From: Solea solea
Lineage: Eukaryota; Chordata; Actinopteri; Pleuronectiformes; Soleidae
Reading direction: 5' to 3'
Assembly: GCF_958295425.1 (NCBI RefSeq)
Contig: NC_081154.1
Location: 11,940,938 to 12,004,937 of the forward strand
DNA: 64,000 nt
Below the pieces are notes generated by a model that saw only the letters and a list, made by a program, of their open reading frames with translations, was not told where the DNA came from and ran no database searches. The translations under genes and the position numbers were made by a program. Below are positions 1 through 14,000 of this stretch, one piece after another; within the stretch, counting starts at the first letter, position 1, and every line of letters begins with the position of its first letter.

Positions 1-1930
1 GTACAGAGCAAAATGTGATAACAAGTGACAAGAAATCAATTGCTGACTTATAGCCAATGCAAATGGATGAGACTGATGTGTATTCCTTTTTAAAGCTGCC
101 CTGCTCTCTGGCAGGCCAAGATTGAAACTTAAGACCTGGGCAATGAAGCAGGCATCAATACATATTGAATGGTTCAGAGAGAGAGTGTCAATGCAGTTCT
201 CTGCTTTCTGTGACTCTTATTTTATTTACCACAACATCCCCCACAACACAAAACAGTGCTCAGGTGTGCTAGCCCATGGAAAGTCAATCTAATGACTCAT
301 AAACAGTGGCACACAAGGTCAATTTGTGCAAAAAGAAACAAAAAAAACTTTAAATCTTTACACAGCATAGATTAAAATGAGACTTCCTCCTGATTAGCCT
401 TTTAGGTCAAGTATAATCCTATGTATCCTGTCACGACTGATCTATTACCAGATGGCTTTAACTAGGATTCTGCAGTGTTGTGGGTAACCTGAAGTGTCTC
501 TGAGAAAAATCTGGCAAAGTTTTGCCACATTTGAATAGCAAAGCTGAGATATTTGCATATTCCTGCACTGGAGATGGGTTTTTTAAAAAAAAAAAGAAAA
601 AGTAATTGCTATGCACATTGTTGCTGTGGCTTGAAGAGGGACACTGGGAGGCTTTGGATCAAGCTATTGATTCTTTTACAGCTGGACTGCAGCAGTTGAA
701 AGGTAAAGGGATCTCCGTTTATTCATGGACGGCCAGTGACAAAATTTAAGTGCTGATACATCTCTGACAACACTCAAAGTGATTTAAATTTATCTGCTTC
801 AGGTACTCTCCTGGAAACCTAATTATTATTACAGGGAGCCTTTTTTACTCTGTGAATGGTGGTGGAAATATTATTAATGTATACAACACTCTTATTTACA
901 TGCAGCTATGTGGGAACAGTGACTTCAGAGATGACCTAAAACAGTTTATTGGAGAATATATAATTCAATGATAGATGACTAACACAAAAAGATAAACTCA
1001 TTTCCACCATATAGTGCAATTGAGTCCATCACTACAGGTATGCTATGATCAGGAAGGCTTTCATGGAGATGAGCAGAAGGAAAAATAATAACAAAACAAA
1101 TCCTGCAAACGCTGCTCAGCATGGAAAATGTGATTCAGTCGATCTACACTCCCCTTTCGGGACCTGTACAAAGGCAGCTATTTATGCAAATACAGATAAG
1201 ACACTGGGTGCAACCACGTTAGATAAAAGGCAGAGAAGAACAACTCCAAAATCCGGCTATACTAAACCCCAACTGGGAACAGACACTGCAGGTTTCTTTG
1301 TGTGAGGGGTTTTGTGTGTGGGTGAGCAATATTTTCTTTGGCTGGAAACAAAAACTTTTGGGGCTGAGAGCAGGTTTACATTTACAAGGTGTAATTTTAA
1401 AAGAAATAATTCACAGCAGCGTATAAATATGTATCATATAATTTAAAATATCACTGCTCCGAGAGGGCGGTGGAAGCTTGTCCATTTTTAAACCAGAGAA
1501 GCCTTAAACCATGGGATTCAAAGTAGACGATTTGTCATTTCCAGTCGACAGAGAGGACAGTAAAAGTACATCTTTATCTTGCAGCACCTCAGGTACCTAC
1601 AGCTACAAGTCCTAGTAATTTTTAGGAAGGATCAGATACTAACAATGATTTGCACCAATGACTCAAGGGTAAAAAGATGCTTCTCGGCAAATCTGGGCTC
1701 TTAGCAGCCATCTCAATGCCACGGTGGGAGAGAAGGGATCCCGGCCCATCTTTCTTAGTCCCGTACACATTCAAATTTTAAGAAACACACTGTTTAATGC
1801 CTGAGGTTCAATAACATCTGCCTGATTACAGCTTGAGTGAGTGCGGGTTGCACACACACTGTGCTGCGTGAAGTATTTTGGCGAAAAGTAATCTCACATT
1901 GATTTGTCGGTAGTGTGTCTAATTGTGTAC
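1..1930. other. DOCK1 intron 3' of the last visible exon
   Basis: AT-rich intron sequence. The next DOCK1 exon (expected WSED) was looked for on the minus strand and not seen. Short open frames here have no recognisable protein content. Confidence 0.7.
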
Positions 1931-2021
1931 CTTGAGCAGTTTGGCGTGTAGCAGCAGAGTGTAGGCGGCCTCAGTGTAGTTGTCGCACTCTTTGTGGAGG
2001 TCGCAGAGCTTATACAGGTAC
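1931..2021 (-). CDS. dock1: DOCK1 exon encoding [20 protein letters not shown]
   Basis: This 91-nt exon completes the split arginine and then encodes 30 residues, from [15 protein letters not shown] to LLLHAKLLK. The acceptor is tgccag and the donor gtacac. This is the start of DHR-2 lobe A, which mediates dimerisation and supports the Rac-binding lobes. It is the most 3' DOCK1 exon in the window; the following exon lies beyond its left edge. Confidence 0.95.
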
Positions 2022-5000
2022 CTGGCAGGAAAGAGTAATGATTTATGGGTAATGTCTGGGAAGGCCCTCTCACAACACACAGAAAGGTTAACTCCCCCAG
2101 AATAATGTGTCTTGACAACCCTCTCTTTATTTTCTTTTACAACAAATAACTTTTGGCAGACAGATGGAAAATAAAAAACTGTGACAAGATTGGCAAGATT
2201 GTGGGAATGGGAATTACTTCAACAAAATTAAATTTTTTTATTATTAAATATTTAAATATTTGAATGGTGTGCAAAAAGGATCGACTGTCCAGAACGTTCT
2301 TCATTAGAACTTCATCTTACCTGATGTACATTTCTTCTCTATCTATCTCCTTGTAAAAGTTCTAGAGGAAGGAGAGAAAATCCATTAAAATGTGTTCAGT
2401 GAATCATGTTTGAATCATGTTTGATGTACAATTCTAGAAACAGCTTAAATATGTTCAAGAGAACAATTTCCTACTGGTTGTGCAACCAATTCAATCTCTA
2501 AACTATGGATGAATAAAACGGCAAGTACAATCTAATGGAAGGTATCGACTTCAGAAAAAGAAAATGGCTGACATCAGAGTCGGAGTGGAGGGTGTCCACA
2601 CGATTCTCTTTGCCAAAACTGAACATCAGTATTTTATACACATCACGGCTCTGAGAGAACATGACTTGGATAAATGTTGAATGCAGGTCGCAGGTCAGTA
2701 GCCACAAGTCACGTGAAACCACAGTGACATTTTGCTGCTTGACAGAGGTGAGGTGTCTCAGGTGAACTGCTCTGTGATTACATCTTAATGCAACGTGACA
2801 TCAGGTGATGGGCTGCTATTGTTTCCAGTCGGCCGTACGACGCAGTGCTTACTTTACTGACAATATTATGTACCTGTATACAATGCCTAGGGCGTTCTGT
2901 TAAGAGTGCTTGCAGGTGGGTATTCAGAAATTCAAAACAGCCATCTTACGAGCACGTTGACGGTGCAGCTCATGCGGTTTTCCTTGTTCTCATCATGCAT
3001 GATGGTCCTGTAGTCCAGCAGCCTCTCCAGCAGACGGACCACGAGCGTGACAAAGTTCTCGCCGGTCTTTGCCAAGTACTTGTGCTTCCTGCAGTGCTCC
3101 AGTAAACTAGTGTGTGTTGTTTGTGTTTATTTGTTGAGTGTTGGAAGTGCAGAGGGTGGTTTGTGTGAAACATGTGCATGATAATGTGAAGGAAGAGAAG
3201 CCAGGAGCAGAGAGATAAATAAAAGATCAGCATGTAGACAAGATTCGACTGTTAATAATAAGAACCGCTGAAATAATTTGAGGAAACATTCTTTCATTTG
3301 CCAATTACAGCATCTAAAGTTAGCATCCTGCCGAACTGAAAGCACAGATCACAAACTGTGATGAGGAGTCGTATGATCATCAGCACGCTGTGATTATTTT
3401 GAGGGGTGCAATGTTGTAATTAGCATTATCTAACTCGTGAGAGGCTCAGGCATAATCCTGTCCATTAATCAGCACTTACATTTTCTGAAAGAGAACTTTG
3501 TACTGCTCGTCTCCGCGGCCCCCCTCCACCTCGTGATCCAGCTTGGTGATGATCTCGTTCTCAAACTGCAATTAGACGGAGCAGGCGTAAATAATCAGTG
3601 TAGCTAATTTTTCAATTCATTAACGCCATCTCCCTGTCTCACTTTCACCCTGCATCTCGGCTGAGCTTTGACTTACTCCATTCCATCATGCAGCCCAGCT
3701 GGCTTGTGTTTTCTGTTCATTATAAAAGCTTTTCTTTATCTCCCTTAATTTGGTTGGATCAAAGAACATGGTTTACACCACGAGACACATCCCCTTTTCC
3801 TTCTGCTTCTGTTTTTTCTGTAGTGGCTGACATTGATTTCCCTGCTATTTGTGTTTTGCAGCTTTCAATTAGTTATTACACCTATTTCTCCATGTGCTCA
3901 TGTGCTGGCAAACAAGAAAGAAGAGTGAGGTAAGACAAGATACAAATGCTGATTACTGTTAAAACAAGGATTTACAACAAGCCCAGAGAAAGAGACACAC
4001 CCGGGAGGAGTGAATATAAAAACAGACAGTGAGCATAAAAACAGGCTGGGCCAGAAGACAATGATCACATTTCACTCAGGAAAAGAATAAGAAAGTGGGA
4101 CACACCTTCAAATAGACAGATCCTGACTGACACATTGACTTATTTAGCAGCATTCTCTCTCCATCCACCTCAAACAGGCTGCACTATAGAGTGTAGCAGT
4201 GGCGCAATGGAAGCGAAAATCCCATTTATTTTCTGAATAGATTGCAATTATCGGCCATAATACTGGAACATCAGAAGGTCAATTCATCACAAGCTATGAG
4301 GCTGCCAAACAATGTTAGTCCATGTGATATCAAATGCATTTTGTGAAAAATGTGTGTTAGCTAGGATTAGTATGTTTGCCACAGTGCGGCCATGATTTTT
4401 AATAATTTAAACTAAAATACACACAAACTATAACATTTTAAATGAAATGTTAAATTCAATAATAACAACTGGAAGACTTTGCGAAGGAATGCATCATTTT
4501 CTGGCTGAAAATCTATTTTTTTATGGACTCGATTTATCTCATCGCTTATTAAAAATGTCGATGAAAAAAAAATGAATGGGAAATTTACTTCTGCAACCAG
4601 AGCCCTTTCTAAAAGGGGGTTCTCACTGTTACACGCCAGTGGCAATGATGATCTCAGCCCAGGATGCTGGTTAAGCAACCAGACAATGGTGCTTCATAAT
4701 TTGATAATATTACAAGAGCATACTTTGGAAGTCAACATAAATATCAAAACGCTGAAAACAGCCTGAGACATCTTATGGCAGAACAGCTGTAGCCAAATGG
4801 ATTTTCTCATGCAGAAAGGCTTAATTTTGCACTGTAACAAGCCATGACATTGATTTTCTCTTACCGTGGCTGTTGATAATCGCAGCACAACAAAATGAGA
4901 TTTGCAGAATTACAAGTAGGCTTCAGACTATGAAACTTTTTTACATGGAGTATCCCTCTGCATTTTACATTTTAACTCATATGATTTCCCCCAATAACAC

Positions 5001-8000
5001 CAGTGGATTTTTTTTTTTATTTGCTGCAATTATGTAATGCTTCAGAAGACGCACCCGCTGGAAGCTGCAGGTGAAGTGGAACTCGCACTGCATCATATCA
5101 AAGAAGATTGGGATGGTGGCCTTTCGCAACTCAATCTCAGGGACGAGCGTCATCTCGAGGATAGGACCCACCATCTCTGGAATGAATCTTATCTTGTGCG
5201 GCCCTGAGAGACAGGACATGGAAATGAATACACATGATGCCACACAAGTGCAGTTTGGACAAAACAGGTACAGCATGTTGATCGTAACAGGGTATGAATC
5301 TCTAATGTGCTGCAACATTTTGAAGTAGCAGTATTATCAAGTCTCCTCTCATCCGAATTCTCCATAACAATCACATGGTAAACAATTTCAAGCCAAACAC
5401 AGTAGGTAACAAAAATAGCAAGGGGCTCATTAAAAGCCCAGAGAATGAGTCAATCTAATCTGATGGAAAGCTTTAATTAAGGGATCAGATGGTGTGGGTT
5501 ACAATTAGAGAACTTTGAAGAAAACACAGGTGCCCAAATCTAACACCAAAATCCCTCCACTGACAGTCTCATTCCATTGAGACTTGATTGCATTCTGTCT
5601 CATCATGCATACAGCTAATTAACACATTATTGTCTATATTTAGCCACTATACTGTTCTGGGTTGACTCGTTGGCTGTGAATTTGGCAGATAATCATAAAC
5701 ATAAATTGAGAAACAAGTGAACACAAGTTAATTGCAGGCTTTCTACTACAAATGTGATATAATTAATCCTTAACAGTGACTCCAATCAGAAAAGAAGAAG
5801 TCTTTCTTTGGCGACATGACAGTAAAACTGAATATAGTATTAAAAGTGATTAAAAGGTAAAAGAACAATTACCAAGATTATACCACATGTCCCGGATTTC
5901 AAAGCCAATTTGTCTTCTCATGTCCTGGTACCTGAAACACAAACATAATTAAAAGTAGTTACATAAGTTAAATCATGAAAAAAGAAAGGCAGGAATAATT
6001 TGGGGGAGAATTGCACACTGATTGACTAAGAAGTCTCATCTCTGTCTGATGTCAAATCCATAAGCCTATAATTTTATTTATTTAACCTTTATTTTACCAG
6101 GAAAGTCCCATTGAGATTAAAAACCTCTTTTTCAAGGGAGTCCTGGCCAAGAGGCAGCAAACGTTTCTCAGTGACAGTTTACAGAAGGTGATTAAAATTA
6201 AAATTTAAATTAAAATAATAAGACCATGTAAACACAAAAAACACAATTACAGTGCTAAGACCAAAACTGTAGTGTGCAAATTTAACACAGAAGTCAAATG
6301 AATTCTACTGTTCAAAAAATGTGGTTGTTCACATTTCACACATTTTATTGCCCCCACAGTCAGGTCTGATAGTATTGCTTGAAAGAGCCCGTTTTCAGGT
6401 GAAGGTTGCAGCATTCAAATAATATTCCATTGTTTCTGCTCATAAAGACCAACACGAAGGCAGAATAATATCAGCAACAACAAATATCCCCGAACGACAG
6501 ACACTGCGGCTTGAATTATTTCAGTCTCTGTGTTTTTTGCAATGCAAATGCACTTGAATAAGTTACATCTGCTCAAAACAAACACATATGCTGCTGGTTA
6601 GCAGACTGTCAGCATTGGTCTACCATTTCTTCACTTGGTGCTTTTAAACACACAGAAACTTGTGGACAGATGACATGAGGCTTAGTGTTTAATCACCCAG
6701 TTTTTGCTGATATTAGACCTCAGAGGTCAACTTGTGTACAGTGTCCTTTAAAAAACAACGTTCTACAAAAGAAGCTGGAAGGATCCCTCCCATCATGACT
6801 CTTTGTCTAGCTTTTATGATCCAGGGCATTTAAGCTGATCTGCTTTGCCATGTCGAGGTGGTGAACCAATCCCCACGGCAGTTTGAGGCCCGTATCCCTG
6901 CCTGTCACACTGTCCCAGGTCACAGAGAGGACAAACAGTGGAGTGGAAAGGACACAGAAGCGGAGACAGACAGTGAGTGATGGAGAAACTAACAGGAGAG
7001 GAAATAGCAGGCAGCGAGGCAGAAAGTGAAACTGGTACTCTGAAACTGATCACATGAAACAAAAATAATGACTTCAGTTCTTTCAAAACAAGCTGATAAG
7101 AAAAAGTAAGTAAGTTCAAGCCTGTGATTGTTTCGAGATCAAGAACAATAGTGGAAGATAACAGTCTCAGGAGAACTATTCCTGACCGTTGCTCCTCACC
7201 CTTTTTCCACTGGCCTGTTTCGGGCACACTTAAACTGCACCATTGCATGGCGAGAAGTAATCAAATGCATTTTCACCGGTGGTTCACCACAGGGAAGACC
7301 TGCACTAAACCACAATATTGTGTTTTTGTTGTGAAGCACTGCCAAACTATCACAGTTTGTAACTACGTGGCTGACCAGCCTGATATAAACAACCAGAATT
7401 ACCACCATCAACCACCAACGTTACAAGCATCATAGTTTCACTTCTCCAGGTTTATGAATTCTAAAAAAATGTTCAGGCTCAGGTTTTATGAGGCGATCTT
7501 CATTAAGTGTCAGCACATCCAGCAAAAGTTCCATAGTGTTGCTTTAATTAAGCCACCTGTTCTCATTCGGTTGACAGAACCTCACAACCTTGTACAAAAT
7601 CTGCTCTGTGTTAAATATGAATGGCCTCTTTTGCTACTCTTTTTTAATTAACTATAGCAAGTATGTGTGTAATTGCTGCTACTTTTCTTCATTAAAAACG
7701 ACGGCACGTTAACGCATGCATCAGTGGCACTGTATGGCAAACTGAAAGCACGCTAGTTTCAAATTAATACACATCACATTTGTCACGTCTGAAGCACAGT
7801 GTCTATTTAGCGCAAAGGAAACCATTTGTCAGCACAACGAGGATCCCCAAAGACACAAAAGTAGATTTAACAAACTGTGTTTTTAAAGCTGCCTCCAGGT
7901 CTTAACAGGCACCAGAGACAAGATGAAGGCAGTCAATATTACAAAGAATACGTATTAGCATAAAAAACCAAACAAATTAAAAGTTAGATGTCGGAGTCAT

Positions 8001-11000
8001 CAATCACCTTTTCTCCCTTAATTATCGTGCCCTCACCAGATGGTGGCACTACATGCGACGGCATTGTTTGACCACTAGGTCCGTCTGACATCAGACTATC
8101 ACCCTGAGGGACTGATGGAGGCCCAGTGGCACCACTTCGCAGCACACTCCACACCTGGCATGACATTGCTGGTAAATGAAAAGACTAAGGTTTATATGCG
8201 GAGTGTGACAGCTGTTCTGACCTCTGATTGATATCCCATGAGAGTCCCCTCCACACACTGTGACATTTCAGAGTACACTGCAGCCCTGATGGAATTCTGA
8301 AACCCAAAATCGATTGTTGTGCCAATTTTGTATTAATGCATTTCGACAGAGAGGAGAAGAGACGCCGTGTCACCCCTTTGTAGCTGAACCACTTCACCGG
8401 ATTTAACTGTCAAAGGAGGGCGTTTAACAAAGACCGAGCATTGATATCTCTAGGCAGTATATTGGCATGGAAATAGAATTCCTCTACAAACAACTGAGAG
8501 GCTGTATGCAAAAGAAAAGCCCTGCAGGTTTAAGGATGTTTTCAAGCCTTTATCCATGACATGTGTCCGGTTAAAATGATACAGTGATAGTAAAGGGGGT
8601 TTTCCAAAGACTGACAGAGCAGATGAAAATGTGAGAAAACAATCAAACTCAACTGTCTAGGATGCGGGGTCATTCAGCAGATGCAAATCGTTCAGAAGTG
8701 GGAACAAAGGGCAGGATTGAGATTCAAAATGAGGCGATGGATGACAAGACATAAGGCGAAAGTCACAGAGGAGATGGAGAGGGGGAAAAAAACAGAGCAG
8801 CAAATACAGCAAGAGGGAAAAACAAATGAACATACACCATTGAGTGGCAACAGGCGACCTATAAAAGCATTCATGAAACTTGACAGTATGACACTCCCTC
8901 TCTTAATCACTCACACTGTATACAAATATCCTGACAACACTGCTTACTCATTCAGTTCTTTGTGTGTGTGTGTGTGTGTGTGTGTGTTTGTAAAAAGCTC
9001 CACAATACATCGCCCAAACACCCTTCTACACAACCACTTGAAAAGAAATTACAACTTAAAGGTTAATTATTTGTTTTTTCTATTGTATGAGTGATCATTT
9101 GGAGGTACATTAAAAGACAACCACATCTTACTGTCTTTGTTAGAAGTGCTGCAGCGTCTTAGACATATAGCAAATAATAAGTTGAGTAGGATGATGTTAT
9201 CTCTGATGAGACTGATGGACAAGATATTGTTGTGTAGGAATGGGCATTACATGCAAAAATTATAATATATATATATAATTATATATATCAAGTGCCTCCG
9301 AATGAACAGCTATGCTGTGTTTTAATCCAAACATTTCTTGGCATGGAAAAATGACTCCACACATCCTGTAGCACTCAGACCATGGACTGGCTCAAACCAC
9401 ATGATCAGGGGGATGATGAGATGGAATAATGAATCTCTTTTATTCATTATTCATATTCATGCCCATCCCTATTGTCGTCAAGGACATTATAACAGAGCTG
9501 TATTCATTCTCCTGCACAGGCCATGCTGTACATATTTTATGACAACGTGTTAGCCTGTTATCCCTGGTGTTTTAAGTGTGAGAAGGTAAATGAGGATCAC
9601 CCAAACAGAGATGACAGAGCAGAAGTTCACAAACTGCAGCGGAAGACGTGTGATGCAGGAGAAAAGCTGGTGCAGAGCGCCAAGGAGCTGTATTCCACAC
9701 ATCTCTGATTTCACGCCCCTGTGCTCTGCTCCCGACCAAGGCACAATAATTGGTATTGCAGGCAAGACTGACAGTTCACGCGCCGGCACAAAAGGAAACA
9801 GGGATGCACAGAGGCGGCGGTAAAAGAGAGAAGGTGAGAGGTAGGTGTAGAGACACAGAGACAGAGCGTGAGAGTGGGTGGGTAGAGTTAGAAAAGGTGG
9901 GTGAAAGGAAAACTGGTAAACCCCGTTTAGTCTCCAATTCACTTGCTCTGCAAAGCAGCCTGGCTACATTTGAATGAGACATTTTGGCAATGTTAACAGA
10001 AGTGCCTGGAAATAGCAAGTCAGTGATCAGCCCTCTCTCTCTATACTTAGACCACAAATGCTTGAGATTGTGTGTGTGAATCAAATAGTTGTTTGTTTGA
10101 GGGAAGGCTCACAAGTCAAGGATGGAAGTGTGGGGGTGGTTGGGAATGTCTTGTTTACTGTGTCTGGCTATTTGTTTGCATGGGAGTTTATCAGGGCTGA
10201 TAATAAAGCACCGACCAGTGAGAGGTCTCTCTCTCTCTCTCCCTCTCTCAGGCACGGCCAGTGTGATGTATGCTTCAGTGACAAAAGCTCCTCCAAATGA
10301 AGATGAGAGCCAATATGCTGCATGTCTGCCCAGAAAGCATTTACACATTTGGCTGCATTTACCAGACTCTATGAGAATTACTAATGTGGATGAATGGTTC
10401 ATTGTAGAGACAGCCAGTAGATGAAGGGGAAATGTAATCACTGTCTGATCTGGCAGCAGAAAGGAGGGTTAAGTCTTAGAGGAGACTTTCAGACACAACA
10501 ACTATGCAATTGTTAGAATTCCAGTCACGTGTCAAATGTCTTCTCTTTTCTTTTGAGAGAACAGGATGCTTTGAAGAGACCCAAGACGCCTAAATTCCAA
10601 GAGAGGATTCCCAACCTTTTTCAGATACCTGAGATTTGAGTACAAGATGTGCTCTCAACCCCTTGAGTTACTGAGAGGCTGCTTTGCTTTCAACAGAAGG
10701 GTGAAAAAACAAGAACAGCCACTATTGGAGCCATGGGGAGTTGGGAATCACTGAGCCCCCATGTGATGAATTATATAAAACTCAATCATAATGGGAAGGG
10801 AGCTTGAGCACAATGTCCCGTGGACTGAGAGAGTATGCTTACTCACTTGTGGAAGATCTTGGCTCTTTTGTCACTGGAGAAATTCTCCAGCTGCAATGAT
10901 TCCTGGGTGAGGAAGGCCACAGCCAGGTGGAAGTAGTTGTTCCACAGCTGATCCAGATAAAGACAGAGACAGTCAGTATGTTTGCATGCAAAGTTCAGCG

Positions 11001-14000
11001 ACTGCTTTGTTTAATTGGACTACGGTCTTTGTCCCAAGATAGAAGCACCAGTGGGGAACTGATTTATTAAATTAACTGTTGTCGGCCTCTGCAATGCTAG
11101 GCAGCGATATTCCTCCCTTTCAACACGTTGATATTCAGCATTTTCGCATGTTAGTTAGCACGTGAAGCACAATTCTGTGCCTTTCTACTTTCCATTAACT
11201 TCAAAAATATTTAATTCTTAAAGCTGACAGAGCATAAACGCTGCCACCTTTAAGCCCAGCAGAAGTAATTCAAATCCCAATTGGATTATATGGTTGTTTT
11301 AGCCTGAAAGCCTGTTTTTCAGAAGAATTGTGTCTAGTTTTAGTCAGACTAACACAATAATTGATTTCTTTCTGTCATGTAAATGTGTAGAATACATGTG
11401 TCCAAAATCGGGTTTGACACATGAATCAATTCAAGATAGAAAGCTTGTGTAAGACTGGTATACTTGTCAGTAAAAGTGGCTGAATAATAATCTAATATAA
11501 TAATCTATTCAGATTAACTAATGTTAAACCACTGATCTACAGTGTAACATAAGGAAAAGCTTTATTCATACATCATAAAGAGATGTCACAGAAACACTGT
11601 TACAGAAAACCGTCAAAAAGGCTTTTTAAAGTTCAGAGCGGTTTAGTTGTTGACAAGATTAAAATTCTTCCATAGGTCAGAACAAGTTTCTTTATTATGC
11701 TTTTATTAAAGCGAGAGCAGGTTATAATGTTCATAAATTTGCATTAAATTACCAGATATAACAGAGGACGTGATGTTCTGTTTCTTGCGGTGTGTGCATC
11801 TACTACTTTTCTTTTGTTCCATTCGGAAGATCAAACATAACAACAGCGTGGAACTTCAGTGAAGTGCTGGCCCTTAGAACATGCCAGTTATAAGTCATTA
11901 AAGTTTTAATTCAGTGATATCTTAGAGAAAGGAACAGTGTCTTCGTAAGAGAGCACAGGTGCTACTATCAAAGTTGTGTAAACAGTGATTCTTACCTGTA
12001 GCTCAAAGTTGGTTTGATCCAGAAACTTCTTGTTGAGCACTGCTGCATACTGATTGATGGCACGTAAGAACACTCTGAAAAGACAAGAGGAGAGTGTGTT
12101 GTACATTCTGTAATTTCAATTGTTAATTTTCAATTGTACACTGCACAACACAGCATTTGAAATTTGACAAGGACTGCACAGATATTGCATTACATTGTAA
12201 AGTGTATTTACTGACATTAAGAACAAATAAAACCTTTTGTATAGGTGTTGTCACTACCTCATCGTCGCACAAAATAAAAAGTTTGGGTTAAGTCCTAACT
12301 TTTGCTTTTATCTTTTATATTTACAATTACCCCCTGGGAACCTGTTCAAAAAGAGTGCAACATAAGGGGGTGGGGGGAGAGCTTCTTACATTTTTTACCT
12401 GACAGCTACTTTGGAACAGTGGCCCCTGGAGGAGCACAAACCAACAACAAAAAAACACTACAAAAAAGATATGACACGCTGTGTCCAATGACAGATAATT
12501 AGAAAACTGAACTGCAGTTTTAAATCTGCAGCCAGACGAGAAGACAAAAAACATAGTAGTTTGTATTTGTACAAAGGTTGAATGTTCTCCCAAGGGAAAA
12601 ATAAAGTATAAGTTTGCTACAGAGGTGAAACACAGATTCAGTGAGGTAAAGAAGGAGTAAAAGAGGAAGTGAAAAAAGATACGTTATATTAAATTTACCA
12701 AAACCTCGGAGCTACTGAGATGACATTAATTGCAGAAACTTCACGGCTTTAATTAACGCTCTAAACTGGAAAGAAATCATAACACAGACAAGAGCTTTTC
12801 CGTCACAGCAGCTGTGACATTGTTTCATATATGAATGGGGTAAATAAATACCATTCATCAACGGATTCAGGAGATTTTTGTGGATGCTGCAAACGAAACA
12901 CAGTAAAAGGCCCACTCACTATTTAACATCATTGCCTGGTATGAGCAGCCACAACTATACTACACCATTATACTTTGCACACTAATCTCCTTAATTACAC
13001 TGTGAGAAAAAGTTCAGTAGAATATATTTCTAATAATAAAATAATCCTGCAGTAACGGCTGAACAGACAAGGACAGAGTGGCAGCTCGAAACAGCGCCAA
13101 AGATGCAGCAAAAGGAAAGCCGTGCATGTGACGAATGGTCTGCCAACGAGCAAAGTAGCTGACTGTTGAAGTGGGTTAATGGGCGAGCTAGCCTTTATAA
13201 CCCGCCAGCCAGACACACTTTCATCCCACACAAACCAGGCCAAAAATCGGATTTCAAGTGAGGCTGCACAAACAAAACCAAAAAGGACAAGGAAGGCACC
13301 GGTGGCAGGAGGACGCTGGTTCTGGGGACGAGGCCAAAGGATGCGGCTCAATGAGTTTCAAGCCAAAAGTTCATGAATACCAGGCAGAACATTGAACCAA
13401 AGCATTTTTTTTTTTTTTTAAAAGGTTTGTTTTGGGTTATTCTAATTTAAAGAACAACCACCTCGAGTTGTGTGGTTTCTCAATTTCAACTCCTGCTTCA
13501 TTCGGTGCATTTGATTCACAACTGCTAATCAGTATTAAGTGATTGCCCGAGGCATCAGAATGTGCGGCGGGAAAAAGCTGCAACGTAAAAAAAGGAAATT
13601 TGCTATGCCAGTGGAGTGTATTGCCTGTGGGTGGGCAATGATGTAGCATTAAGATGTAACACTCAGGTAAGCGACACTGGCAGGTGAGTAGACATCTGCT
13701 GCACAGTGAGTGGCTGACCACCTCGTCTTCAGCGGGATTCTCAGGTGCATGGTTAGCTATCACCTGAGCTCAATGGTAGGTCTTCATTTCATTGACATGC
13801 GGAGAGGAGTGGACATATCTGACCCTGCATCAGAATAACCAGAATCATAATCACCAAATCAGAATCCCTGTTGTTGAGGTAATAACACTGAGCGACCGAA
13901 GCAATGCAATATTCCCGTACCACATTCATCCGCAGTGATGACTAAATGCTATCTCAAGCTGATGTGTGAGCCACACAACAATAAGAGTCACCTTAATCTT

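Larger units (their letters stand above)
5932..10846. other. DOCK1 intron with one dispersed repeat and microsatellites
   Basis: It contains the fish repeat at 6.07 kb, a TG run, an AT palindrome and a TC run. A 60-codon minus-strand frame at 7984-8166 has ordinary-looking codons but no recognised similarity or splice context. Confidence 0.65.

Noticed and set aside
7984..8166. 60-codon minus-strand frame with coding-like composition
   Set aside because: No similarity recognised, no splice sites in register, and no match to the expected DOCK1 order.
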